A DNA stretch of 64,000 nucleotides from Nocardioides sp. (lineage in GTDB: Bacteria; Actinomycetota; Actinomycetes; Propionibacteriales; Nocardioidaceae), in NCBI RefSeq assembly GCF_014360585.1, contig NZ_JACIXG010000022.1, positions 1-64,000 on the forward strand, given 5' to 3'. Shown piece by piece: positions 9,083-19,886 of the stretch. Position 1 is the stretch's first letter. Every line of letters begins with the position of its first letter. The notes beneath the pieces were generated by a model. That model had not been told where the DNA came from. It ran no database searches and saw only the letters and a list, made by a program, of their open reading frames with translations. A program made the translations under genes and the position numbers.

Positions 9083-9136
9083 GCCGAGCCGGCGCAGATG
9101 TCTCAAGGATCTGGGACATCTGCGCCGACTCGGCGG
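9083..9136. terminator. Hairpin terminator between aceE and fasR
   Basis: gccgagccggcgcagatgtc...gacatctgcgccgactcggc inverted repeat. Confidence 0.7.
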
Positions 9137-9153
9137 CTTGCAGGGTCGCCGGC

Positions 9154-11994
9154 TCAGGCGTCCCCGCCCTCCTGCATGATGCCCTTCGCCGCGGTGGGAT
9201 CGTCGATCCGGTAGGCGTCGAAGGCCTTCTTCACCAGGGTGCCGTCGATCTCGCCGGCCTCGGCCAGGGCCTGGAGGGCCTGGACGACGACGGACTGGGC
9301 GTCGATCTGGAAGAAGCGACGCGCGGCCGGGCGGGTGTCGGCGAAGCCGAACCCGTCGGCGCCGAGAACGCGGTAGTCGTCAGGCACCCAGCGGGCGATC
9401 TGCAGCGGGACGGCCCGCATGTAGTCGGAGACCGCGATGACGGGGCCGTTGGACCCGGCGAGCTTCTCGGTGACGAACGGCGTACGCGGGGTCTCGCCCG
9501 GGTGGTTGAGGCTCCACTGCTCGGCGTCGATCGCGTCGCGGGCCAGCTCGTTCCACGAGGTGACCGACCAGGTGTCGGCCTTGACGCCCCACTCCTCATC
9601 GAGAAGACGGGCAGCCTCTTCGATCCACGGGTAGCCGACGCCGGAGGCCAGCAGGCGGACCCGCGGGCCCTCGCCCTCGGCGGTCGAGACCTGGTGGATG
9701 CCCTTCAGGATGCCCTCGGCGTCGATGCCCTCGGGCTCCTTGGGCTGGCTGACCGGCTCGTTGTAGACGGTCAGGTAGAAGATGACGTCCTCGCCGTGCG
9801 GGTGCTCCTCGGACGTGCCGTACATCCGCTCGAGACCGCTCTGCATGATGTGCGAGACCTCGTAGGCGAACGCCGGGTCGTAGTGCACGACGGCCGGGTT
9901 GGTCGCGGCCAGCAGCGGCGAATGGCCGTCTGCGTGCTGGAGACCCTCACCGGTCAGCGTGGTGCGGCCGGCGGTGGCGCCGATCAGGAAGCCGCGGCCC
10001 ATCATGTCGGCCATCGCCCAGATCGAGTCGCCGGTGCGCTGGAACCCGAACATCGAGTAGAAGATGTAGAACGGGATCATCGGCTCGCCGTGGGTCGCGT
10101 ACGCCGTTCCGGCAGCGGTCGCGGAAGCCACTGCGCCGGCCTCGGAGATGCCCTCGTGGAGCAGCTGGCCCTGTGCGGACTCCTTGTAGGAGAGCAACAA
10201 CTTCCGGTCGACCGACTCGTACTGCTGGCCGCCCGGGTTGTAGACCTTCGCACTGGGGAACATCGCGTCCATGCCGAAGGTGCGGTACTCGTCCGGTGCG
10301 ATCGGGACGATGCGCTTGCCGATCTCCGGGTCGCGCATCCAGTCCTTGAGCAGCCGGACGGTCGCCTGCGTGGAGGCGACCTTGTTCTTGCCGGAGCCCT
10401 GCTTGAGCTCGGAGTAGATCTTGTCGCCCGGCAGGGTGAGCGGCTTGAACTCGACCCGGCGCTGGGGGAGCGGGCCGCCGAGCTGCTTGCGGCGCTCCAT
10501 CATGTACTCGATCTCGGCCGACTCCGGACCCGGGTTGAAGAACGGCGCAGCACCGGTCTGCTCGTAGGTCGCCTCGAGCTCCTTGTCGGAGATCGGCAAC
10601 ATCAGCCGGTCGCGGAACTTCTTCAGGTCCGCCATGGTCAGCTTCTTCATCTGGTGGGTGGCGTTCTTGCCCTCCAGAGCGTCGATCGTCCAGCCCTTGA
10701 TGGTGTGGGCGAGGATCACCGTCGGCTGCCCGGCGGTCTTGGTGGCCGCGTCGAAGGCGGCGTAGACCTTGCGGTAGTCGTGGCCGCCGCGGGGGAGCTT
10801 GCGGATCTGCTCGTCGCTCATCTGCTCGACCATCTTGCGCAGGCGCGGGTCGGAGCCGAAGAAGTTCTCCCGGACGTAGGAACCGGTCTCGACCGAGTAG
10901 GTCTGGAACTGCCCGTCAGGGGTGGAGTTCATCTTGTTGACCAGGACGCCGTCGACGTCCTTGGCGAGCAGCTGGTCCCACTCGCGGCCCCAGATGACCT
11001 TGATGACGTTCCAGCCGGCGCCACGGAAGTTGGACTCGAGCTCCTGGATGACCTTGCCGTTGCCGGTCACCGGGCCGTCGAGCTGCTGCAGGTTGCAGTT
11101 GATCACCCAGACCAGGTTGTCGAGCTCCTCACGGGCGGCGACCCGGATGGCGCCGAGCGACTCGGGTTCACCCATCTCGCCGTCGCCGAGGAAGGCCCAC
11201 ACGCGCTGGTCGGAGGTGTCCTTGATGCCGCGGTTCTGCAGGTAGCGGTTGAAGCGCGCCTGGTAGATCGAGTTGATCCCGGTCAGGCCCATGGAGACCG
11301 TCGGGAACTCCCAGAAGTCGGGCATCAGACGCGGGTGCGGGTAGGACGAGATGCCCTGGCCGACGCCGTGCTGCACCTCCTGGCGGAAGCGGAAGAGCTG
11401 CTCTTCGTTGAGCCGGCCCTCGAGGAACGCACGCGCGTAGATGCCGGGGGAGGCGTGGCCCTGGATGAAGACCTGGTCGCCGCCGCCGGGGTGGTCCTTG
11501 CCGCGGAAGAAGTGGTTGAAGCCGACCTCGTAGAGGCTCGCGGAGGACTGGTAGGTGGCGATGTGGCCGCCCACCTCGAGGCCCTTGCGGTTGGCGGAGG
11601 AGACCATGACAGCGGCGTTCCAGCGGATGAAGGCGCGGATGCGTCGCTCGATGTCCTCATCGCCCGGGAACCACGGCTCGCGGTCGGAGGGGATGGTGTT
11701 GATGTAGTCGGTGCTTCGCAGGGCAGGGACGCCGACGGACTGCTCGCGGGCACGCTCCAGAAGACGCAGCATGACGTAGCGGGCCCGATCGCGCCCGCTC
11801 GTCTCGAGCATCGCGTCGAAGGAGCCGAGCCACTCACTGGTCTCTTCGGGATCAATGTCCGGAAGCTGGGTCGGTAGACCCTCGTGGATTACGGTCGGCT
11901 GGGCGGGGGTAGGGCCCTGCGGACCACCAGTCGTCTCGGTGGATTCATCGGTCACATCCTCAATGGTCGCACGCGGTCTGGAGCGGTCGCCCAT
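9154..11994 (-). CDS. aceE: Pyruvate dehydrogenase E1 component (homodimeric)
   Basis: ORF ~947 aa; [13 protein letters not shown] motif; full-length AceE-like sequence. Confidence 0.95.
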   Translation of the reverse strand: MGDRSRPRATIEDVTDESTETTGGPQGPTPAQPTVIHEGLPTQLPDIDPEETSEWLGSFDAMLETSGRDRARYVMLRLLERAREQSVGVPALRSTDYINTIPSDREPWFPGDEDIERRIRAFIRWNAAVMVSSANRKGLEVGGHIATYQSSASLYEVGFNHFFRGKDHPGGGDQVFIQGHASPGIYARAFLEGRLNEEQLFRFRQEVQHGVGQGISSYPHPRLMPDFWEFPTVSMGLTGINSIYQARFNRYLQNRGIKDTSDQRVWAFLGDGEMGEPESLGAIRVAAREELDNLVWVINCNLQQLDGPVTGNGKVIQELESNFRGAGWNVIKVIWGREWDQLLAKDVDGVLVNKMNSTPDGQFQTYSVETGSYVRENFFGSDPRLRKMVEQMSDEQIRKLPRGGHDYRKVYAAFDAATKTAGQPTVILAHTIKGWTIDALEGKNATHQMKKLTMADLKKFRDRLMLPISDKELEATYEQTGAAPFFNPGPESAEIEYMMERRKQLGGPLPQRRVEFKPLTLPGDKIYSELKQGSGKNKVASTQATVRLLKDWMRDPEIGKRIVPIAPDEYRTFGMDAMFPSAKVYNPGGQQYESVDRKLLLSYKESAQGQLLHEGISEAGAVASATAAGTAYATHGEPMIPFYIFYSMFGFQRTGDSIWAMADMMGRGFLIGATAGRTTLTGEGLQHADGHSPLLAATNPAVVHYDPAFAYEVSHIMQSGLERMYGTSEEHPHGEDVIFYLTVYNEPVSQPKEPEGIDAEGILKGIHQVSTAEGEGPRVRLLASGVGYPWIEEAARLLDEEWGVKADTWSVTSWNELARDAIDAEQWSLNHPGETPRTPFVTEKLAGSNGPVIAVSDYMRAVPLQIARWVPDDYRVLGADGFGFADTRPAARRFFQIDAQSVVVQALQALAEAGEIDGTLVKKAFDAYRIDDPTAAKGIMQEGGDA

Positions 11995-12079
11995 CCGCGG
12001 TGGGTTACTGGACAGTAGGCGGTTTCTGCTGGTCAACCCCGGAAAATTCGTTCGTACGCCGAGTTGCTAATCTGCCGCC

Positions 12080-12973
12080 GTGACCAGCCTGGATCGTGAC
12101 AATGCCGCTGCTGACGTCTTGGTGGTAGGAGAGGCGCTGGTCGACGTCGTCACCACGGCTGACGGCGTGACCCGGGAACATCCCGGCGGGAGCGGCGCCA
12201 ACGTCGCCGTCGCGCTGGGCCGGCTCGGCCGGCCGGTGCGCTACGCCGCCTCCTACGCCGATGACGCGCGTGGGCAGTCCCTGGCCACGCACCTGGCCGA
12301 CTCCGGGGTGCGGATGGCGTGCGACCCGCACGTGCTGCCCCGGACCTCGACCGCGCAGGCCACCATCGGGGACGACGGGTCGGCGGCGTACGTCTTCGAC
12401 CTGGAGTGGAAGCTCGGCGAGATCGCCGTGGGCACGCCGCGGTTCGTTCACATCGGCTCGCTCGCTCCGGTGCTCTCGCCCGGCGCCGAGACGGTCTTCG
12501 CGCTGCTCGACGGGCTCCCGGACGGCGTGCGCGTCCTCTACGACATCAACATGCGGCCCACGCTGACCGGAACCGGCCAGGAGGTCGTCTCGCGGATCGA
12601 GCGGGCCGCGGCGTACGCCGATGTGGTCAAGGCGAGCGACGAGGACCTGGAGACGCTCTACCCCGGGCTCAGGCTCGACGACGCGGCGGCTCGGCTGCTC
12701 GAGCTCGGCGCCGGCGCGGTCGCGGTGACCCGCGGTGGCGACGGCGCCAGCTGGATCACCGCGTCCGAGCGGATCGACGTCGGCGCCGAGAAGGTGACGG
12801 TCGTGGACACCATCGGTGCCGGCGACACCTTCTCTGCCGGCCTGGTCGACGCGCTCTGGGACGACTTCGAGCGCGACCGGCGTGAGGTGCTCGCCCACGG
12901 TGTCCGCGCCGCGGCCGTCACCGTCTCGCGCGCCGGTGCCAACCCGCCGACCCGCGCCGAGCTGGGTGCCTAG
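12080..12973 (+). CDS. PfkB-family carbohydrate kinase
   Basis: EHPGGSGANVAVALGRLG; VDTIGAGDTFSAGLV. Confidence 0.9.
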   Translation: MTSLDRDNAAADVLVVGEALVDVVTTADGVTREHPGGSGANVAVALGRLGRPVRYAASYADDARGQSLATHLADSGVRMACDPHVLPRTSTAQATIGDDGSAAYVFDLEWKLGEIAVGTPRFVHIGSLAPVLSPGAETVFALLDGLPDGVRVLYDINMRPTLTGTGQEVVSRIERAAAYADVVKASDEDLETLYPGLRLDDAAARLLELGAGAVAVTRGGDGASWITASERIDVGAEKVTVVDTIGAGDTFSAGLVDALWDDFERDRREVLAHGVRAAAVTVSRAGANPPTRAELGA

Positions 12974-13944
12974 GCGCCCAGGCGCTCGGCGAGCGTACGT
13001 CCCAGCCAGGCGGCAGAGCGGATGGCGCTGCCGCAGTTGGCGATGAGCAGGCCGGTGGCGGGTTCGTCGACCACGAGGGTCTTCTGCGCCGTGTCGACGC
13101 CCCAGAGGATCTCGTCGACGCGGGCCTCACGGAGCCAGGGAAGGGTCGCGCCGAGCCCGCGGTCGAGGATCGTCGACCAGTGGTCGACAGGTCCTGAGGT
13201 GTCGTCGTCCTCGACGATGTCCTCCTGGCCGACCAGGACCCGCAGCCGGTCGTCGATCAGCTTGAGGAAGACGTAGCCGAAGCCGTCGCCGACGGGCACG
13301 ATCGTGTGGGGCATCTGCTCGCGTTCGGGCGGCACCGGGAGGTCGAGCACGAAGAGCTGGCGCTTCTCGGGCGCCGCGCTGCTCTGCGGGAACACCGAGG
13401 CGTTGGCGGCACCCATCGCGCCGAGGACCCGGCCGGCGCGGACGGTGCCACGGGTGGTCTCGACCATGTGCCCGGAGCCGTCCGGACGGACTCCCGTGAC
13501 GGCGACAGCGTCGATGAACTGCGCTCCCCGCTCCTCCGCCTGGTCTCGCAGCAGCTCGACCAGCCGCGTGGCGGAGACGTTGAGCGCCGGGATGAGCTCA
13601 CCGGTGTGGAGCAGGTGGTAGGTGTTCTGGAGCATCGCCAGATCCACCTGCGGTGCGGCGCCGCGGATGAACTTCTCGGTCTCGGTCGTCATCTCGCGCT
13701 TGACCGGATCCGGCCAGGTCCATCGGAGGCTGCCCCCGGAGTAGCGGTAGGTCGCGAGGTTCGCCGGATCGCCCGGGGGATCGTAGTTGAGCACCACCAC
13801 ACGCAGGCCCGGCCTGGCCAGGTAGTAGGCCGTCGCGGCGCCGACGGGCCCGGCTCCGCAGATCACCACATCGGCCTCCGCGGGCAGTGTCACGAGCGGG
13901 TCAGTGGTCGTGTCGGCGGGCAGGTCGGTGGGCAGATCGGTCAA
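12970..13944 (-). CDS. FAD-dependent oxidoreductase (DAO family)
   Basis: DVVICGAGPVGAATAYYLARPGLRVVVLN dinucleotide-binding motif. Confidence 0.85.
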   Translation of the reverse strand: MTDLPTDLPADTTTDPLVTLPAEADVVICGAGPVGAATAYYLARPGLRVVVLNYDPPGDPANLATYRYSGGSLRWTWPDPVKREMTTETEKFIRGAAPQVDLAMLQNTYHLLHTGELIPALNVSATRLVELLRDQAEERGAQFIDAVAVTGVRPDGSGHMVETTRGTVRAGRVLGAMGAANASVFPQSSAAPEKRQLFVLDLPVPPEREQMPHTIVPVGDGFGYVFLKLIDDRLRVLVGQEDIVEDDDTSGPVDHWSTILDRGLGATLPWLREARVDEILWGVDTAQKTLVVDEPATGLLIANCGSAIRSAAWLGRTLAERLGA

Positions 13945-15035
13945 CGAAGTCCTTCCGAGAGGTACATCAGGCCTGTGCGCGAATATGCGTCTAGAAGGCT
14001 ATCGGCAGGCGTACGTCCCGCGCGCAGCAACTGGTCCAGTCGGTCGAGGTGGCCGGCCTCCGCGCCCATGGTCGACCCCGCGGCGAGGGCTCGGTGGGCT
14101 GCGGTGAGCACCTCGCGGGCGCCGGCGGCGATCTCCGGATCGGCGAAGGCGGCCGTGGCGGCGCGCTGGTGCAGGTCACGGCTGGGGGTGTCGGCGAGCC
14201 CCGGGAGGTCGTCGGCGAGGCAGACCCCGAGCGTCAGGGCAGCTCCGGCGAGCAGCAGGTCGTGGGAGAGGAAGGCGTCGAAGGCCTTGAACTCGATGCG
14301 TCCCTCCTCGTGGGGGATCCGCGGTGGGTGGACCATCGTGGGTTCCGCCCCTGCCGGCGGTGAGCCCACGAAGCAGCGCGCCGCCACGCGCCGCCAGGTG
14401 CGCTCGTAGGTGCGCTTGCTGGGGCCGCGCCACGGCCGGCCGGCGTGGAAGGGAGAGCTGAAGCTGAACGGCACCATGAACGGGCTGTAGTAGGTCAGCC
14501 GCCGGGTCACCTCGACGACGTCGGCCGCGGAGAGCCCGGGGAAGGAGAGGTTGATGTCGGGGCCGTAGCTCAGGTTGGAGACCTCGGCGTGGTCGTACTC
14601 ACGATGCTCGGCCCGCATCTGCTGCTCCCACTCGTTGAGCGGCGGGTCGAGGACGTACGCCTCGCGGACCGGGTTGAAGCCGACGATGCCCAGGGTCAGG
14701 CCGAGGGGATCGAGACGCGCGGAGAGGTCGGTCTGCAGATCGATCAGCCGGTCGGCGGCCTCGGTGGTGTTCGAGCAGATCGGGGTGCGGATCTCCACCC
14801 CCTTGACCAGCATCGACGTGAAGACCCCGTTGGGGTCGAACCGCTCGTCCCCCTCGAGGTACCAGTAGCCGTTCTTGATGCCGAGGTCACCGCGCACCAG
14901 ACCTTCGTCGGTGGTGCCGGAGCCGTCGGCGAGGGCGTGTTGGAGGGCGGCGAAGTCGAGGTCCCCGAAGTCATGGAAGGCGCCCGTCTCGCTCACCAGG
15001 GCATACTCGAACTCGAACCCGGCGGAGTAGAGCAC
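13941..15035 (-). CDS. Glutamate-cysteine ligase-like (GCS2-type carboxylate-amine ligase)
   Basis: FEFEYALVSETGAF...VKGVEIRTPICSNTTEAADRL...SYGPDINLSFPG; ATP-grasp-like GCS2 pattern. Confidence 0.65.
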   Translation of the reverse strand: MLYSAGFEFEYALVSETGAFHDFGDLDFAALQHALADGSGTTDEGLVRGDLGIKNGYWYLEGDERFDPNGVFTSMLVKGVEIRTPICSNTTEAADRLIDLQTDLSARLDPLGLTLGIVGFNPVREAYVLDPPLNEWEQQMRAEHREYDHAEVSNLSYGPDINLSFPGLSAADVVEVTRRLTYYSPFMVPFSFSSPFHAGRPWRGPSKRTYERTWRRVAARCFVGSPPAGAEPTMVHPPRIPHEEGRIEFKAFDAFLSHDLLLAGAALTLGVCLADDLPGLADTPSRDLHQRAATAAFADPEIAAGAREVLTAAHRALAAGSTMGAEAGHLDRLDQLLRAGRTPADSLLDAYSRTGLMYLSEGLR

Positions 15036-15084
15036 GACGACACTCTAGGCCAGTCCGCGGGCCGCGACCTGCATTTCTCGAAAT

Positions 15085-15103
15085 TTAGGTTAGGCTCCCC
15101 TCA
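15085..15103. promoter_or_regulatory. Iron box (DtxR/IdeR/DmdR type)
   Basis: TTAGGTTAGGCTCCCCTCA matches consensus TTAGGTTAGGCTAACCTAA at 16/19. Confidence 0.75.
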
Positions 15104-15879
15104 TGTTTCGCGCGGTCAAGCCGGAGGCAAAGCCGGATACCCGGGTCGTGGTCACCGCGACCCGCCGTCTCAGTGCCGGGATGACCCGCGTCCGCTTCCG
15201 CGCCGAGGACCTCTCCGCGTTCGACGGCAGCGTCTGCACCGACCGGTTCGTGCGTCTGGCGATCCCGGTCGGTGACGGCTCGACCGTCTGCCGCACCTAC
15301 ACCGCGCTGGACCCCTCGGTCGCCGAGGGGACCTTCGCCATCGACTTCGTGCACCACGGCGAGGAGGGCGTCGCCGGCCGCTGGGCGGCGACGGCCGGCC
15401 CAGGAGACGTGCTCACCGTGCGCGGGCCCGGCGGGACGTACGCTCCTGACCCCAGCGCCGACTGGCACCTGCTGGTCGGCGACGAGTCCGGTCTGCCCGC
15501 GATCCGGGCGGCGCTGGCGGTGCTGCCGGCCGATGCCGTGGGCTACGCCGTGATCGAGGTGCCCTCCGCGGAGCATCTCCAGCAGGTCGACGCGCCGGCC
15601 GGGGTCGAGGTGCGCTGGCTGGACGCCACGGTCGACCCGCCCCTCGACACCGTCGTGCGGGAACTGCCCTGGCTGCTCGGCCGGGTGCACGCGTTCGTGC
15701 ACGGCGAGGCCGAGGTCACGATGCAGCGGATCCGTCCCTACCTGCTGCGCGAGCGCGGCGTCCCGCGCGGCGACCTCTCGATCTCCGGCTACTGGCGCCG
15801 CGGGAACAACGAGGACAGCTTCCGGACCTGGAAGCGTGGGCAGGCGGTCGACCGACGGGTCGCGTACGCCGCTGGCTGA
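15103..15879 (+). CDS. Siderophore-interacting protein (FAD-binding ferric-siderophore reductase family)
   Basis: TRRLSAGMTRVRFRAEDLSAF...DRFVRLAIP; WAATAGPGDVLTVRGPGG; LLVGDESGLPAIRAAL. Confidence 0.88.
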   Translation: MFRAVKPEAKPDTRVVVTATRRLSAGMTRVRFRAEDLSAFDGSVCTDRFVRLAIPVGDGSTVCRTYTALDPSVAEGTFAIDFVHHGEEGVAGRWAATAGPGDVLTVRGPGGTYAPDPSADWHLLVGDESGLPAIRAALAVLPADAVGYAVIEVPSAEHLQQVDAPAGVEVRWLDATVDPPLDTVVRELPWLLGRVHAFVHGEAEVTMQRIRPYLLRERGVPRGDLSISGYWRRGNNEDSFRTWKRGQAVDRRVAYAAG

Positions 15880-15955
15880 GGTCCCAGCCGTTGGCGTTCG
15901 GGGGTATCGTTCGCGCACGGACGGCAGGGGCTGGTCCTGAGGAGAGGCGGCGTAG

Positions 15956-17515
15956 ATGGGTGTCACGAGCGAGAGCGGTCGGATCGTCGCGGGTGGCCGG
16001 AAGGGTCCCTACGTACGCCTGGCCGAGGGCCCGCAGGAGCGCCACGTCTCGCGCACCGACCTCACCCGGCGCCCCGAGAACCTCGGTGATCCCGTGCTCA
16101 CCCTCGCGCACCTGTCCGACATGCACATCTGCGATCACCAGTCGCCGGCCCGGGTCGAGGTCCTGGACCGGCTCATGGACCCCGACAGCACGACCTGCGA
16201 CCTGATCGACCAGGTCGGGACGTACCGGGCGCAGGAGCTGCTGACCGCCCACGTCGGCGCCGCGATGGTCGAGGCGGTCAACGAGATCACCGAAGGACCG
16301 GTCGGCGGTGGCCCGCTCGACCTGGCGATCGCGACCGGCGACAACACCGACAACGGGCAGTTCAACGAGCTCGACTGGTATCTGACGCTGCTGGACGGTG
16401 GCCGGCTGACGCCCGACTCCGGCGACATGCTGCACTACGAGGGCGTCGCCACCCTGCCCGACAAGCGCTTCTGGCATCCGCAGGGCGAGACGTACGACAT
16501 GCGCCGTGGTGACCACGGCTTCCCGCTCGTCCCCGGACTGCTGAAGGCTGTCCGCCGCGCGATCGACTCGCCCGGGCTGGAGGTGCCGTGGCTGGCCGTC
16601 AACGGCAACCACGACGGGCTGCTGCAGGGGACCGTGCCGGGCACCGCCGCCATCGGCGAGGTCGCGGTCGGCGATCTGAAGGCGATCGCGATGCCGGAGC
16701 ACTGGACCGACGAGGCCAAGGCGAAGCTCATCTCCGGCCTGATCTCCGGTGACCCGGTGGCGTTCGGGATGCTGGCCGAGCTGGAGCCCTACGAGGTGAC
16801 CGCCGACCGGCGCCGCCGGCAGACCACGCTGCAGGAGTTCGTCGACTCCCACGTGCACGACGAGGCGCAGCCGCCCGGACACGGGTTCAAGGCCGGAGGC
16901 GAGCCCTACTACCGCTACGACGTCAACGACCAGGTCACCTTCGTCGTCCTCGACACGGTCAACCCGGCCGGCGGCTTCCAGGGGTCGATCGACGCCGAGC
17001 AGCTGGACTGGCTCGACGCCGTGCTCGCGTCCACCGACTACGACGAGCGGCTCACGGTGATCGCCAGCCACCACGACGTGGTCTCGCTGCACAACGACAT
17101 GAGCGCTCCCGACGGCAAGAGGCGGGTGCTCGGCGACGAGATCGTTCAGACCGTCTCGAAGCATGAGAGCGCGGTCCTCTGGCTCAACGGGCACACCCAC
17201 CGTGCGTCGGTGAAGCCTCACGGATCCTGGTGGGAGGTCACCGCGCCCTCGCTGATCGACTGGCCGCAACAGGGTCGGGTCGTCGAGCTCATCTCCGACG
17301 GTGACGTCCTCACCATCGCCACCACGATGCTCGACCACGCCGGTCCCGCCCGGTGGAGCGGTTCGATCGAGGAGGTCGGCCACCTCGCCTCGCTCTCCCG
17401 TGAGCTGTCCGCGAACGACTGGCAGGGGCCGCGGGTGCGCCTCGCCGAGCACCCGTCGGCCGGGACGGCACAGGACCGCAACGTACTGCTGCACCTGCTC
17501 GATCCGAGGGCATGA
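15956..17515 (+). CDS. Metallophosphoesterase (TIGR03767-like)
   Basis: LAHLSDMHICD, ATGDNTDN, NGNHDG, ASHHDV, NGHTH motifs. Confidence 0.9.
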   Translation: MGVTSESGRIVAGGRKGPYVRLAEGPQERHVSRTDLTRRPENLGDPVLTLAHLSDMHICDHQSPARVEVLDRLMDPDSTTCDLIDQVGTYRAQELLTAHVGAAMVEAVNEITEGPVGGGPLDLAIATGDNTDNGQFNELDWYLTLLDGGRLTPDSGDMLHYEGVATLPDKRFWHPQGETYDMRRGDHGFPLVPGLLKAVRRAIDSPGLEVPWLAVNGNHDGLLQGTVPGTAAIGEVAVGDLKAIAMPEHWTDEAKAKLISGLISGDPVAFGMLAELEPYEVTADRRRRQTTLQEFVDSHVHDEAQPPGHGFKAGGEPYYRYDVNDQVTFVVLDTVNPAGGFQGSIDAEQLDWLDAVLASTDYDERLTVIASHHDVVSLHNDMSAPDGKRRVLGDEIVQTVSKHESAVLWLNGHTHRASVKPHGSWWEVTAPSLIDWPQQGRVVELISDGDVLTIATTMLDHAGPARWSGSIEEVGHLASLSRELSANDWQGPRVRLAEHPSAGTAQDRNVLLHLLDPRA

Positions 17516-17539
17516 AAGGCTTACGACACGCCGTTAACT

Positions 17540-17612
17540 AGCGCCTGACAGGCGCTTGGGGTTGCATGGACTCGCGTTCTCCGCTGGACTACCACCAACC
17601 AAGTCCATGCAA
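17540..17612. other. Structured intergenic element: two successive hairpins before the DUF3052 gene
   Basis: agcgcc-tgaca-ggcgct hairpin, then ttgcatggact...agtccatgcaa perfect 11-bp inverted repeat (17562..17572 / 17602..17612). Confidence 0.55.
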
Positions 17613-17647
17613 GCGGCGTGGACGACAAGCTTTGGAGGAAACGACAC

Positions 17648-18061
17648 GTGAGCTCGACCGCAGCCACAGGGCCTGCGGACCGGCTGGGCCTCAAGTCCGG
17701 CATGGTCATCCAGGAACTGGGCTGGGACAACGACACTGATGACGAGCTTCGGGTCGCCATCGAAGACTCCGTCGACGCAGATCTGGTCGACGGCGACTAC
17801 GGGAACGTGGTCGACGCCGTGCTGCTGTGGTGGCGCGTCGATGACGGCGACCTCGTCGACGGACTCGTCGACGCGCTGACCGACCTAGTCGGCGGCGGTG
17901 TCATCTGGCTGCTGACGCCGAAGGTGGGCCGCCCTGGTGCGGTCGACGCGGCCGACATCGCCGAGGCGGCACCCATCGCCGGACTGTCCCAGACCACCAC
18001 CGCATCTGTGAGCAAGGACTGGGCAGCGACGCGTCTGCTGGCGCCGAAGACCCCTGCGTGA
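17648..18061 (+). CDS. DUF3052 family protein
   Basis: GLKSGMVIQELGWDNDTDDELRVAIEDSVDADLVD; known actinobacterial family. Confidence 0.85.
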   Translation: MSSTAATGPADRLGLKSGMVIQELGWDNDTDDELRVAIEDSVDADLVDGDYGNVVDAVLLWWRVDDGDLVDGLVDALTDLVGGGVIWLLTPKVGRPGAVDAADIAEAAPIAGLSQTTTASVSKDWAATRLLAPKTPA

Positions 18062-18194
18062 TGTCCGCGATTCTCGGGATCGCCGGACACTCGCCAGAGG
18101 CCTCGCGTGAGTGAGTGCGGACGGGCGATCCACTGGGTTACTGCGACGCCGTGTCCGTATTGTGGTTCGTTTGCTACGGAGGCGACGCCACCAC

Positions 18195-19886
18195 GTGGCT
18201 AGACTTCCGACGGTGTTCTCGACTACGGCTGCCAAGGCACGCACCGCCGGATCCGCGGCGAAGATCCTGGCCGGCTCCGGCATCGTCCGGCCGGTCAACC
18301 CGATCGGGCTCGCCCGGACCGGTCTGGCGCTGGCGCGCTGGGGCACCGGCCCGGCCGGTGGGTTCATCGGCCTCGCTCGCCGTTATCCACGCCGCACCGC
18401 GGTCATCGACGAGCTCGGGTCGCTGACCTACGCCGACCTCGACCGCCGCTCCAACGCCATCGCCCGGGCCCTGGCTGCCCGGGGAGTCGGGGAGGGCGAC
18501 GGGGTCGCGATCATGTGTCGCAACCACCGTGGGTTCGTCGACGCCACCCTGGCGGTCGCGAAGCTGGGCGCCGACGCGCTCTACCTCAACACCGCCTTCG
18601 CCGGACCGCAGCTCGTCGGGGTGCTGGAGCGGGACCAGCCCGCGCTGATCATCCACGACGAGGAGTTCACCGGACTGCTGTCCGCGGCGACCTCGGCTCC
18701 GCGGCTGGTCGCGTGGGTGGACTCCGACGACCCGGCGGAGACGTTGGAGTCGCTGGTCTCCGGTGACGCGCGGCCGGTGCCGCCGCCGAAGCGGCACGGA
18801 CGGATCGTGATCCTGACCTCCGGAACGACCGGGGCGCCCAAGTCGGCGCCGCGTCAGGAGGCGGGGATCGACGCCGCCGTCGCGCTGATGTCGCGGATGC
18901 CCATGAAGGACGGGTGGCGATGCTTCATCGCGGCCCCGCTCTTCCACACCTGGGGGATCGCCCACCTGCTCTTCGCCGAGCTGCTCGGCACCACCATGAT
19001 CCTGCGCCGCCGGTTCGACCCGGAGGACGCGTTGGCGACCCTCGCGGAGGGCCAGGCCGACTCGTTCGTGGTCATCCCGGTCATGATGCAGCGGATCCTC
19101 TCGCTGCCGGAGGAGAAGCTGGCTGCGTTCGACCTGGAGGCGATCGCCTCCAGGCTGAAGGCCGTCGCGTCCTCCGGCTCGGCGCTGCCCGGCGACCTGG
19201 CGCTGGAGTGGATGGACCGCTTCGGCGACAGCCTCTACAACGTCTACGGCTCGACCGAGGTCTCCTACGCCTCGATCGCCGACCCTGTCGACCTGCGCGA
19301 GGCGCCGACCTCGGCCGGCAAGGTGCCGTGGGGCACCCAGATGCGGATCCTCGACGGCGACGGTGCGCCGGTGCCCGACGGTGAGGCCGGCCGGATCTTC
19401 GTCGGCAACGGGCTCCTCTTCGAGGGTTACACCAGCGGTGGCGGCAAGGAGGTCGTCGACGGACTGATGGCCACCGGCGACGTCGGCCGGTTCGGGCCCG
19501 ACGGCCGGCTCTACGTCGAGGGCCGCGACGACGACATGATCGTCTCCGGTGGCGAGAACGTCTTCCCGCAGGAGGTCGAGGACTGCCTGATGCGGCATCC
19601 GCTCGTCGCCGACGCGGCCTGTGTCGGCGTCGACGACGCCGACTTCGGCAAGCGGTTGCGCGGGTTCGTGGTGCTGGTTCCTGGCGCCGAGACCGAGGCG
19701 GGCGACGTCGATGTGACTCTGAAGGACTGGGTCAAGGAGAATCTGGCTCGCTTCAAGGTTCCGCGCGAGATCGTCCTGATCGACGCGCTTCCGCGCAACG
19801 CGACCGGCAAGGTGCTCCGGCGCGAGCTTGCGACCTGGGACGACGAGGCAGCAGGACCGAACGGCGAGAGGGTGGCAGGGCAGTGA
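18195..19886 (+). CDS. AMP-binding acyl-CoA synthetase
   Basis: VILTSGTTGAPKSA, YGSTE, MATGDVGRFGPDGRLYVEGRDDDMIVSGGENVFPQEVE. Confidence 0.9.
   Translation: MARLPTVFSTTAAKARTAGSAAKILAGSGIVRPVNPIGLARTGLALARWGTGPAGGFIGLARRYPRRTAVIDELGSLTYADLDRRSNAIARALAARGVGEGDGVAIMCRNHRGFVDATLAVAKLGADALYLNTAFAGPQLVGVLERDQPALIIHDEEFTGLLSAATSAPRLVAWVDSDDPAETLESLVSGDARPVPPPKRHGRIVILTSGTTGAPKSAPRQEAGIDAAVALMSRMPMKDGWRCFIAAPLFHTWGIAHLLFAELLGTTMILRRRFDPEDALATLAEGQADSFVVIPVMMQRILSLPEEKLAAFDLEAIASRLKAVASSGSALPGDLALEWMDRFGDSLYNVYGSTEVSYASIADPVDLREAPTSAGKVPWGTQMRILDGDGAPVPDGEAGRIFVGNGLLFEGYTSGGGKEVVDGLMATGDVGRFGPDGRLYVEGRDDDMIVSGGENVFPQEVEDCLMRHPLVADAACVGVDDADFGKRLRGFVVLVPGAETEAGDVDVTLKDWVKENLARFKVPREIVLIDALPRNATGKVLRRELATWDDEAAGPNGERVAGQ

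Noticed and set aside
9502-11877. 791-aa plus-strand ORF opposite aceE
   Set aside because: Shadow ORF from high GC; composition is R/A/V/L/D-rich without recognisable family, and aceE on the other strand is unambiguous.
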